64,000 bases of DNA, taken from assembly GCA_002591745.1 (NCBI GenBank), contig PDLQ01000016.1:1-64000 (forward strand). Direction: 5' to 3'. Made by a program: the position numbers and the translations under genes. How positions within the stretch are numbered: position 1 is the first letter of the stretch; the number at the start of each line of letters is the position of its first letter. The notes below the pieces were generated by a model, which did not search any database, was not told the origin of the DNA, and saw only the letters and a list, made by a program, of their open reading frames with translations. Positions 36,425 through 44,819 of this stretch are shown here, piece after piece. This DNA comes from Lewinellaceae bacterium SD302 (lineage in GTDB: Bacteria > Bacteroidota > Bacteroidia > Chitinophagales > Saprospiraceae).

Positions 36425-39400
36425 CGTCTTAAGGTTACGGCATAAACGTTGTTGTCGGCGTAACTGCCTACCGGGCCGGCTGTTTGTGGTCCGTTGGCGT
36501 GAATACCTCCGATCATGTGGCCGATGACAATGGGGCCATCACCGGACAGTGTGTTAAAATCGATAATTTCCGGAAATCCGGATAGGGTAGAAATATTGCT
36601 AGCAGGAATAAATACAGCGTTAGCCCCGATCCAACTGGGTAAAGATTGTTTGAAGGGCTGGATATATTCAGTGATTATTCCAGACACATTATCGTGGGTA
36701 ATCGTGCTAATGGTACGGGTGAATGGTAATGGTTGCTCCGGGTCGGTGATTAGGGAATCGTTTCTGTACTGGTAGCCACCAATACCACCGAGCAAGGAGG
36801 TATACATTTTATTGGCCGTTCGATCGTACAGTAATACTTGACCGCATTCGTAAAGACCGACTTTTAATTCCGTCTCTTTAACCTCAGCAGTCAATCCATT
36901 TATGGTAATCGGGTGGGTAAAAGCCAGGTCGCTTGCATTAAAGACACCTCCGTAGACATCGAGACCTATACGACCATTGCCACGCGCTGCCGGTACTACG
37001 TTTAGGTCACGACGATGAAATTCGGAGTTTGCTCCGCTACTCCCGTCAGGAGCGCTGATCTCGTTTTGATCGGTGATCTCAAAACCGCTATCGGTGGCGA
37101 CTATTTTAAATGTTCGAATCTTCTCGGTGTATTCTCCGGTAAGTCCGGGTTTGTACATGCCGGGGTAATTCTGACCAAAAACCACGTAGAACGTATCATT
37201 GATCATATGCATCTCGCCGCCGGTAACCCGGAAGTTCTCGTTCTCGATCTGATGAAAAATGAGTTCGTCAATCGGATCCTTTTGTACCACAGATCTAACC
37301 AATTCACCGAGGGAGATACGCGTGAGATAAGGGAAGGTCTGGTAACAGCTATCCGTACCATCCTGCCCAGTACACGAAGAGCCATAGCCGCCAATGGTAT
37401 ATAGGTAGCCTTCCGTTTGCTCAAAACCCATATTAGTTGAGGATAACGACGCACGGAATCGTTCCGGTAGAATGCTGGAATATATTTTTACTTCAGGGCT
37501 GTCGAGTGTTCTGGAATCAATAACGTAGATAGAATCATTGGACTGGGCACTTGGAAAGGTAGCATCCTGCCCTTCCGTACCGTGAAAACCGTTGGTCCGG
37601 CCGCCGAGTACAACCCAGAAGTCATCGTAAGTAGCAAAAGTATAAGATTGAAACCCAGTAGTTAATTTGGCAACGGGCTCAACGCTTAAGGTATAAGGGA
37701 CGGATTGACTGTCACTATTACTAGCGGTTGTACCTACGGAGATCATTTCTTCCGGCGTAACGTTATTATCACCCTTTTCCGTGCGGCAGGAAGACAGCCC
37801 CAGTACTAACAACAGTAATAAAGTAGCCTGTTGGGCCGCATTAATAGTCTTGCGGCACCAGGCCTGGATGAGTTGTCGTCTGCTGGCCGAAAGGTCACGG
37901 GTTCTGGGCATATAGCTGGAATCGCCAAAGGTTTTGGTCTCCAGGCGACCCAATAGCCGGCGAGCAGAATCAACACCCCCCCATTGTTCCGGGTCGTAGA
38001 GGGATCTGACCTGGTCCATGGCGGGGTACAATACGTGGTAAGGCTTGAAAACATGATCGTAGATGACCTCGAAAGTCAGGTTCTCGTTGCCTACCGGCTC
38101 GGCCGCCGAGGGGTCCACAAAATAATTGCTGTAGTCCTCGTTGGGCAGTACTCTTACCTGAGCCACAACCATTGGAGAATTATTCAGATCCTGAAAAGTA
38201 GAGATTCCCATGGCCTGCTCTTCGGTCACCACCGCGAAGCGGAAGGACCCGGGTTCCCGTACGTCTGCTACCACCCGTAATTCATCCATACAGGTGATCA
38301 GGGATTTGGTTACGGTATTCTTGTAAGCGTCGGGCAATGGAATTGTAGCACAACTGAGCATGTAAAATTTCTGAACGGATGGGTCTGGCAATTCGGTAAG
38401 AACTTTACCCCGGTGAATGATCTGGAAAACCGACTCGGTCAGATCATCACCGTTATAGCGAAATGTAGAGACAGTAGTGGATTGGCCGGATGTAATTACC
38501 TGTTCGGTATAGAGGGTACGTTTATTATTGACGATCCCGTAAGGCGCTTCACTGAAAAGAATACTTGTGGGGCTAAAAGTTGGCGGTCCAGTTTTCTGGG
38601 GCACCATGGTGAAGAAATCAGAGGAATCTGTTTTCACAATGAGCGTGCCACCGTTAGGGTATTCGGGATTGGCATTTGAAAGAACGGCATACAAGGGATC
38701 TTCCAAAATTACATCCACCATACCCCTGAGGGGAGTATCAAAAACGGTCGTACTGGGGTCGGCACTGATTTTACCGGTACTTACGTCAATGTAATGATCG
38801 TTTGCGGGGTTGCCGTAAGGAAGGTCGTCGCAGATTAGTACGGGAGAAGGGTCTGCTGCGTTTTTACCCACGTAAAGCGATAGTTTACCGCCTACTTGGG
38901 TAAAGTAGCTTGTCAACGCTTTACTGACGTCGATGGAGAAGACGTGTTGCGCGGTGGGAGAGGCCGAACTCTGGTAATCCTGTAATCGGCAAATTATCGG
39001 CGACAAGGACTGAGGTAAATGACCACCTAATGGAGCGTCTGTCCAACCGACGGTCTTTTGCGCTAACATCGGTGCCATACTGATTTCTCGCCCCACCGTG
39101 ATGGAATCATAATCCGGCATTGCAGGATCCTGTTCTTCTCCGTACCAGGGAGCGATCGTACCGGCCACCGGGCACTGCCGCTCATTGAGCATGTTGAAAA
39201 AGCTGGTTTTCGCATCCTGAGCGTAAAGCGCAGCCCATTCCTCGGAATTATTCAGGGGGTGAATGCCGGCGGACATAGTATACCGTACCAGAATACCTTT
39301 TGGCTGCCCAAGCCTGCTGTCTATATTATCACTCAGAAAGGACATGTAGGCGGGGTCACCGACAAAATCATCGCTAAAGGGCATTACACACTGGAAAACC

Positions 39401-40230
39401 GCGGCACCTCCCGGATTGATTACCATGCTTTGCGAGCCGTCCTTCTCGTACACCCCCGCGTAGAAACATTCATAAGCGTTCCCGCCGGCATCCAGCCGGG
39501 TGGCCGAAGCTTTGGTTGGCTTACTGCCGGAGCCGGTATAACTTCCATCCGTTAGCTTTCGATAAAAAATCGGTTTGCCATCGGCGTCTCTCAGTAAAAG
39601 GTTGTCGGCAAATATCTGCGACCCCGGAGAGGAACCCTCGGATTTGACGTCCGTCATCACGGCAGTGGTCTTAACGTCACCCAATTCTTTATTGTCTCCC
39701 GGAATGATACCGTCGTTGGGCGGATGCGGCCAACGGAAATAGGAAAAGGAACCGTACTTCTTGGAATCTCCGAGCAGTCTCCGGGCAAAATCGGAGCTGG
39801 TCGTCTGCCCGACGGAAACGTAATTGCCCGGGCTGAAGGTCAGTCCGGTGATGCGTACATTGTCGGACCACATACTCATGCTGCCAAAGTAATTCCAGTA
39901 AGCCGGGGTGACTGAGGCATCCACATAATTACCGGAATTAGACGGAGATTGATGTTTAAACTCATCCTGATTCTTCTTCATCCACTCGATGAGGTCCAGC
40001 GGGGAAGAAAATTTTTCCTCCAGGCAGCTGTTGAGTTCGACTTTCTTAGAATCGAAGGTGCGTAAGTGCGGGCAAGCCGAACCACTCAGGTGCGGGCAGG
40101 GGGATTCGCGAAAAAGATAGTTGTTGCTGCTACCGGGGTCGGAACTGGAATAATCATCGTTGTTGCCGGTACCGACGTTGACGCGCATGACGCCATTAAA
40201 GTGTATACGGGGGAAATTAAATACGCTCAT
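36421..40230 (-). CDS. VioB-N-terminal-like domain fused to a lipobox and Kelch-like beta-propeller
   Basis: A 1269-residue frame in two parts. Residues 1-790 resemble the N-terminal half of VioB (violacein pathway): MSVFNFPRIHFNGVMRVNVGTGNNDD at the start (VioB: FPRIHF.G..RVN..T.N.D) and SYMPRTRDLSASRR near 780 (VioB: YYMPSTRELSAPK). The ferritin-like C-terminal half of VioB is missing. Instead residues 796-815 (INAAQQATLLLLLVLGLSSC) form a lipoprotein-type signal with lipobox LSSC at Cys815. Residues about 850-1269 are a Kelch-like propeller (FWVVLGGRTNGFHG, YLYTIGGYG, FYVVFGQNYPG). An out-of-frame ATG CGG CCC AAC AGG at the junction would start a typical lipoprotein signal after one indel, so a fusion by frameshift is possible. 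Function unknown. Confidence 0.8.
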   Translation of the reverse strand: MSVFNFPRIHFNGVMRVNVGTGNNDDYSSSDPGSSNNYLFRESPCPHLSGSACPHLRTFDSKKVELNSCLEEKFSSPLDLIEWMKKNQDEFKHQSPSNSGNYVDASVTPAYWNYFGSMSMWSDNVRITGLTFSPGNYVSVGQTTSSDFARRLLGDSKKYGSFSYFRWPHPPNDGIIPGDNKELGDVKTTAVMTDVKSEGSSPGSQIFADNLLLRDADGKPIFYRKLTDGSYTGSGSKPTKASATRLDAGGNAYECFYAGVYEKDGSQSMVINPGGAAVFQCVMPFSDDFVGDPAYMSFLSDNIDSRLGQPKGILVRYTMSAGIHPLNNSEEWAALYAQDAKTSFFNMLNERQCPVAGTIAPWYGEEQDPAMPDYDSITVGREISMAPMLAQKTVGWTDAPLGGHLPQSLSPIICRLQDYQSSASPTAQHVFSIDVSKALTSYFTQVGGKLSLYVGKNAADPSPVLICDDLPYGNPANDHYIDVSTGKISADPSTTVFDTPLRGMVDVILEDPLYAVLSNANPEYPNGGTLIVKTDSSDFFTMVPQKTGPPTFSPTSILFSEAPYGIVNNKRTLYTEQVITSGQSTTVSTFRYNGDDLTESVFQIIHRGKVLTELPDPSVQKFYMLSCATIPLPDAYKNTVTKSLITCMDELRVVADVREPGSFRFAVVTEEQAMGISTFQDLNNSPMVVAQVRVLPNEDYSNYFVDPSAAEPVGNENLTFEVIYDHVFKPYHVLYPAMDQVRSLYDPEQWGGVDSARRLLGRLETKTFGDSSYMPRTRDLSASRRQLIQAWCRKTINAAQQATLLLLLVLGLSSCRTEKGDNNVTPEEMISVGTTASNSDSQSVPYTLSVEPVAKLTTGFQSYTFATYDDFWVVLGGRTNGFHGTEGQDATFPSAQSNDSIYVIDSRTLDSPEVKIYSSILPERFRASLSSTNMGFEQTEGYLYTIGGYGSSCTGQDGTDSCYQTFPYLTRISLGELVRSVVQKDPIDELIFHQIENENFRVTGGEMHMINDTFYVVFGQNYPGMYKPGLTGEYTEKIRTFKIVATDSGFEITDQNEISAPDGSSGANSEFHRRDLNVVPAARGNGRIGLDVYGGVFNASDLAFTHPITINGLTAEVKETELKVGLYECGQVLLYDRTANKMYTSLLGGIGGYQYRNDSLITDPEQPLPFTRTISTITHDNVSGIITEYIQPFKQSLPSWIGANAVFIPASNISTLSGFPEIIDFNTLSGDGPIVIGHMIGGIHANGPQTAGPVGSYADNNVYAVTLRR

Positions 40231-40349
40231 AACTGGACAGTAGGTGGGTTGATCTGTCCAGTAAAATAAAAAGGGCAGCTGCTTTAGAGGAGGGAGATTG
40301 TGAAAATCAGGTATTTTTACCTACCTAAACAGGTGTTTTTGTTGGGCTT

Positions 40350-40416
40350 CAAAGTAGCAATGCTAATCGATTAAATACCGCTCGTCATCAGGCCTTAATT
40401 GAGCAATGCTACTTTG
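40350..40416. repeat. facing pair of CAAAGTAGCA motifs
   Basis: CTTCAAAGTAGCAATGC (40347-40363) faces GCAATGCTACTTTGAAG (40403-40419) across about 40 nt, forming a 10-bp core inverted repeat with the TTGAAG flank also matching. It lies in the 297-nt gap between carB and the VioB-like fusion gene. Could form a hairpin or be bound as a dimer site. Confidence 0.55.
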
Positions 40417-40429
40417 AAGTCGAAAAGAA

Positions 40430-40527
40430 AAAAGCACTGCGTTCTTAGAAATAGAAGCTAAGACGCAAGCAGTCCTAGGTCTGTCCTGTTTTATAAAATC
40501 GCAGCGCTCCTAGTTCTTGTTTCCAAA
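40430..40527. repeat. dispersed intergenic repeat (second copy of the 23028-23216 type)
   Basis: TTAGAAATAGAAGCTAAG at the left and CGCAGCGCTCCTAGTTCTTGTTTCC at the right correspond in order and inversion to the ends of the element after lpxH. No coding potential; it abuts the carB stop. Confidence 0.45.
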
Positions 40528-43365
40528 TTACCGCGTCAGGTAAAGACTCCGGTTCTTATCCAGTTCCCGGAAGAAAGGATCCGTCATATCCACCACGAAG
40601 CGAATACCTTCTCCGGTAGATTTCATCTCTGGTCCCAGCTGCTTGTCCACGTTCGGGAATTTATTGAAACTGAAGACAGGCACCTTGATGGCGTAACCAC
40701 TCGGCTGAGGATGGATGTCGAAGTCGCTCAGCTTGTGGCTGCCCAGCATGACCTTGGTGGCAATGTTGAGGTAGGGAACCTTGTATGCCTTGGCAATAAA
40801 GGGGGTAGTGCGACTAGCGCGAGGGTTAGCTTCGATGACGTACACAATTTCCTCTCCGGTTTCCTTGTCCGTTTTGATGGCGAACTGGATGTTGATGAGG
40901 CCTTTGATCTCAAGGGCGAAGGCTAATTTCTCGGCGTACTCCCGCATCTTGTTTACGGCTTCTACGCTGAGGCTGTAAGTGGGCAGCACGGCGCTGGAGT
41001 CACCGGAGTGAATGCCGGCCGGCTCGATGTGCTCCATGATGCCCATTATGTGAACTTGCTCACCATCGCAGATGGCATCGATCTCAGCTTCCTTGGCGCG
41101 GTCCAGGAAGTGGTCGACCAGCACGACATTGTCCGGGCTCTTTTTGAAAATCTTCAGTACGTGACGTTCCAGTTCGGCGTCGTTGATCACGATCCGCATG
41201 TCCTGCCCACCGAGTACGTAGCTGGGGCGTACCAGTACGGGGTAACCCACGCGATTGGCCACTTCCAGAGCCTGGTCGGCATCCTTGGCCGTGCCGAAGT
41301 TGGGGTATGGGATTTCGAGCTCCTTGAGCATATTGGAGAAGCGGCCGCGGTCTTCGGCCAGGTCCAGACTGTCGTAGCTGGAACCGATGATCCTGATGCC
41401 CCGGTTGTGTAACTCTTCGGCCAGCTTCAGTGCGGTCTGTCCGCCGAGCTGTACGATGATGCCCTCCGGTTTTTCGAGGTCGATGATCTCCTTCAGGTGT
41501 TCCCAAAAAACGGGTTCGAAGTATAGTTTGTTGGCTGTATCAAAATCGGTGGAGACGGTCTCCGGATTACAATTGACCATGATGGCCTCGTAGCCGGCTT
41601 CCTGAACAGCTTTCAGGCCGTGGACGCAGCAGTAGTCGAATTCAATGCCCTGGCCGATACGGTTCGGGCCGGAACCAAGCACGATCACCTTCTTACGGTC
41701 GGAGACGATGGATTCATTCTCCTGGTCGAAAGTGGAGTAGAAGTAAGGCGTTTTGGCTTCGAACTCGGCGGCGCAGGTATCTACCATCTTATAGGTTCGG
41801 CGAATACCTAGCTCGTAACGGCGGTTGGTCACCTGATCGACGTCATCGATCCGGAGTAACCAGGCGATCTGTTGGTCGGAATATCCGACTTCTTTCAACT
41901 CACGGAAAAAACCCTCGGGAATGTCTTCCGGCACGTTGTAGCGCATGACCTCGGTATCGTAGTCGACCAGTCGTTTGATCTGGTTGATGAACCAGGGGTC
42001 AATTTTCGTCAGTTTGTGAATGGTCTTGCGCGGTACACCCAGGCGCAGGGCGTCTTTAAGGCGGAAGAGGCGGTCGTCGCTGACCTTTTCCAGTCGCTCC
42101 AGAATGTCGTCGGTCTTAATCCATTCTTTCTTGTCGGCTCCGAGTCCGGCACGACCGTTTTCCAGGGATTGGCAGGCCTTCTGCAGCGCTTCCAGGAAAT
42201 TGCGGCCAATACCCATCACCTCACCCACGGATTTCATCTGCAGTCCCAGCTTATGGTCGGCACCGGGAAATTTATTGAAGTTCCAGCGGGGGATTTTCAC
42301 GATAACGTAGTCCAGCGTCGGCTCGAAGTAGGCCGAGGTGGTACCGGTAATCTGGTTTTTTAGTTCACCCAGGGTGTAGCCGAGGGCCAGTTTGGCGGCG
42401 ATTTTGGCAATCGGGTAACCGGTCGCCTTGGATGCCAGGGCGGAGGAACGACTCACCCGCGGGTTGATCTCAATGACGATCAGTTCTTCCGTCTCCGGAT
42501 TCTGGCTGAATTGGATGTTACAGCCACCGGCAAAGTTGCCCATGCTACGCATAGCGAGGATGGCCTGGTTACGCATATCCTGGTAGGCGGTGTCGCTCAA
42601 CGTCATGGCCGGGGCCACGGTGATACTGTCGCCGGTATGGATACCCATGGGGTCGAAGTTCTCGACCGCACAGATGATCACTACGTTGTTGTCGGCGTCG
42701 CGCAGCAATTCCAATTCAAATTCTTTCCAGCCCAGTACGGCTTTGTCGATCAGTACTTCGTGGGTGGGACTGGCTTCCAGTCCACGGCGTAGCATTTCCG
42801 GAAAATCGTCTTCGTGGTGGCAAAAACCGCCGCCGAAACCACCCAGGGTATAGCTGGGGCGAATCACCAGTGGAAAGCCGATTTCCTGGGCTGCTTCCAT
42901 TCCTTCCAGGAAGGAGTTGGCGATTTGGGCCGGGGCGCATTTCAGGCCAATGCTCTCCATGTGCAGGCGAAAGGCTTCACGATTCTCAGCCAGCTCGATG
43001 GCTTCGAGGTCAACGCCAATCAGTTTGGCATCATACTTTTCCCACAGACCGACCTCACCGCACTCGATGGCCAGGTTCAGTGCCGTTTGGCCACCCATGG
43101 TCGGCAGCACGTGGGTGATGTCTTTTTCTTTGAGGATCTGCTCTACGCTCTCGGTCGTTAGCGGCAGCAGGTAGATATTCTCGGCCGTCATCGGATCGGT
43201 CATGATAGTGGCCGGGTTGGGGTTGATGATGGTTACCTCAATCCCCTCTTCACGGAGGGATTTAGCGGCTTGGGTGCCGGAGTAATCGAATTCACAGGCT
43301 TGGCCTATGATAATGGGGCCGCTACCGATGATCAGTACGGAACGAATGGAAGTATCCTTTGGCAT
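40528..43365 (-). CDS. carB: carbamoyl-phosphate synthase large subunit, lacking the MGS allosteric domain
   Basis: A 945-residue CarB. Both ATP-grasp halves are intact: N-half VLIIGSGPIIIGQACEFDYSGTQA and PSYTLGGFGGGF, C-half VIVLGSGPNRIGQGIEFDYCCVHG and PSYVLGGQDM. It makes carbamoyl phosphate for pyrimidines and arginine from ammonia delivered by CarA (not in this window). E. coli CarB is 1073 residues. This one stops right after FNKFPNVDKQLGPEMKSTGE plus a short tail, so the C-terminal methylglyoxal-synthase-like regulatory domain is absent. Control by UMP, IMP or ornithine through that domain is therefore not expected. Own promoter upstream. Confidence 0.95.
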   Translation of the reverse strand: MPKDTSIRSVLIIGSGPIIIGQACEFDYSGTQAAKSLREEGIEVTIINPNPATIMTDPMTAENIYLLPLTTESVEQILKEKDITHVLPTMGGQTALNLAIECGEVGLWEKYDAKLIGVDLEAIELAENREAFRLHMESIGLKCAPAQIANSFLEGMEAAQEIGFPLVIRPSYTLGGFGGGFCHHEDDFPEMLRRGLEASPTHEVLIDKAVLGWKEFELELLRDADNNVVIICAVENFDPMGIHTGDSITVAPAMTLSDTAYQDMRNQAILAMRSMGNFAGGCNIQFSQNPETEELIVIEINPRVSRSSALASKATGYPIAKIAAKLALGYTLGELKNQITGTTSAYFEPTLDYVIVKIPRWNFNKFPGADHKLGLQMKSVGEVMGIGRNFLEALQKACQSLENGRAGLGADKKEWIKTDDILERLEKVSDDRLFRLKDALRLGVPRKTIHKLTKIDPWFINQIKRLVDYDTEVMRYNVPEDIPEGFFRELKEVGYSDQQIAWLLRIDDVDQVTNRRYELGIRRTYKMVDTCAAEFEAKTPYFYSTFDQENESIVSDRKKVIVLGSGPNRIGQGIEFDYCCVHGLKAVQEAGYEAIMVNCNPETVSTDFDTANKLYFEPVFWEHLKEIIDLEKPEGIIVQLGGQTALKLAEELHNRGIRIIGSSYDSLDLAEDRGRFSNMLKELEIPYPNFGTAKDADQALEVANRVGYPVLVRPSYVLGGQDMRIVINDAELERHVLKIFKKSPDNVVLVDHFLDRAKEAEIDAICDGEQVHIMGIMEHIEPAGIHSGDSSAVLPTYSLSVEAVNKMREYAEKLAFALEIKGLINIQFAIKTDKETGEEIVYVIEANPRASRTTPFIAKAYKVPYLNIATKVMLGSHKLSDFDIHPQPSGYAIKVPVFSFNKFPNVDKQLGPEMKSTGEGIRFVVDMTDPFFRELDKNRSLYLTR

Positions 43366-43399
43366 AACAAGTGGGAGTGACGGGTCTGGAATTCGGCCG

Positions 43400-43407
43400 C
43401 GAAGATA
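43400..43407 (-). promoter_or_regulatory. -7 element TATCTTCG for carB
   Basis: On the minus strand TATCTTCG lies 35 nt before the carB ATG, a one-base variant of TAnnTTTG. A CAAAGTAGCAATG motif is 30 nt further upstream. Confidence 0.4.
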
Positions 43408-43436
43408 GGGTGTTTTTATGGGTTTTTTTTGGCTAT

Positions 43437-43479
43437 CAAAGTAGCAATGTTTGTGAGTGGCTGAAGCCTTGCTACTTTG
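43437..43479. repeat. facing pair of CAAAGTAGCA motifs
   Basis: GGCTATCAAAGTAGCAATG (43431-43449) faces CCTTGCTACTTTGAAGCC (43467-43484) with about 20 nt between, a near-perfect 16-bp hairpin arm. It lies between carB and the aminotransferase gene, upstream of the carB -7 element. Confidence 0.55.
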
Positions 43480-43607
43480 AAGCCATAAAATTTACCACTA
43501 AGCTCATTAAGTACATAGAAGTACGATTTTCTGAGCGCAGTGCGTTCCGAAATGTGTAGGCATAACTGAACGATTTGCTTATGCACCGCACTCCTTGTGC
43601 TTAATGC

Positions 43608-44807
43608 TTAACCACCCAATACTAACTTTAAAATCTCCACTGCTCGCAAAACCTCTTCTTCCGTATTGTAGTAATGCACGCTCAGCCGCAAGGCCCATTC
43701 CACTCCTTGCTCCCGGAAGTGGAACTGGTCGTTGGCAATACCGCTGGTGGAGGCGTTGAGCCCCCCTTGCTGTAACTGGGCCACGGTTTCCGCCGCCGTT
43801 AGCCCTGTATCCACATCAAATAGCAGGATGCCGGTTTGGTGTTCTTCTTGATTAACAAAGTAGCAATGTTCACGAAGAAACGGTAGTTTTCCGCACTCGA
43901 CCGATAGCCGATTGGCCAGCATGATTACCCGTTTTTGAATGAAATCTATCCCGACTTCATTGAGATACTCCGTCGCCAGGGCTGCGCCTGTCTGCAGAGC
44001 TTTACTGCTTTCCCACATTTCAAAGCGGGCGGCGGTCTCGTCCAGCTCATATTTGTCTGGTGCCGTCCATCTGGCTCCCTGGAGGTCCATACCGGTCGGT
44101 TCCATTCCCGCCGCCAGCACCCGGTCGGAGACGTAGAGGAAACCAATACCTCGAGGCCCGCGCATATACTTCCGAAAGGTAGCACTCAGAAAATCGCAAG
44201 CGATCTCGTTTACGTCCAGCGGTAATTGCCCGGCGCTCTGGCAGGCATCCACGGCATAAAGGACGTCGTATTGCCGGCAAAGCCGACCTGCGGCAATAAT
44301 ATCCTGGGCGCGCCCGCTGTTCGTCGGAACGTGGGTGATGCTCACCAGGCGGGGCAGAGGGCCGGTTGCGAGCCGTTTCGCCAATCGTTCCGGGTCATAG
44401 CCAGATACTCCTTCGGGCAGGATTTCAACTTTCACCCCCCGCTTTTTGGCCAACTGTAAAAAATAGAGGTGATTACTGACGTAGTCACTCTTAGTCGTCA
44501 GGACGATGTCTCCGGGCTGCCAATCAATGGAACTCAACCCGCGGTCAAAGGCTTCGGTAGCGCTACCGGCACGGGCGATGTTTTCGGGTCGGCAGTTGAG
44601 GTATCGAGCCAGTTGAATGTAGAAGTTGTCCAGTTGCTCCTTGTAGTCCCGGGCAATCTCGTAAGCACCAACTCGTCCTTCCTCGGTGAGGTATTCGACC
44701 ATGCCTGTGGTAACTGCCTGGGTAGGGAGAGAGCCACCGGCATTATTAAAGTGGATCAGGTCCGGAGTGATGGCAGTGTTTTGGCGAATTTGCGGGAGGC
44801 TGGGCAT
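43608..44807 (-). CDS. class V aminotransferase / cysteine-desulfurase-like PLP enzyme
   Basis: A 399-residue fold-type I PLP enzyme. FNNAGGSLPTQAV is the N-terminal signature, VSITHVPTNSGRAQDI and YAVDACQSAGQLPLDV bind the cofactor, and the PLP Lys is in LSATFRKYMRGPRGIGFLYV. C-terminal SVHYYNTEEEV is the usual small-domain end. Substrate unclear: closest in feel to cysteine lyase, isopenicillin-epimerase-like members of the family rather than IscS/SufS, since no active-site Cys loop is seen. It follows alaS by 12 nt and is probably co-transcribed. Residues REHCYFVNQ are encoded by a copy of the CAAAGTAGCAATG motif. Confidence 0.82.
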   Translation of the reverse strand: MPSLPQIRQNTAITPDLIHFNNAGGSLPTQAVTTGMVEYLTEEGRVGAYEIARDYKEQLDNFYIQLARYLNCRPENIARAGSATEAFDRGLSSIDWQPGDIVLTTKSDYVSNHLYFLQLAKKRGVKVEILPEGVSGYDPERLAKRLATGPLPRLVSITHVPTNSGRAQDIIAAGRLCRQYDVLYAVDACQSAGQLPLDVNEIACDFLSATFRKYMRGPRGIGFLYVSDRVLAAGMEPTGMDLQGARWTAPDKYELDETAARFEMWESSKALQTGAALATEYLNEVGIDFIQKRVIMLANRLSVECGKLPFLREHCYFVNQEEHQTGILLFDVDTGLTAAETVAQLQQGGLNASTSGIANDQFHFREQGVEWALRLSVHYYNTEEEVLRAVEILKLVLGG

Positions 44808-44819
44808 GGTGGTTCGGGT

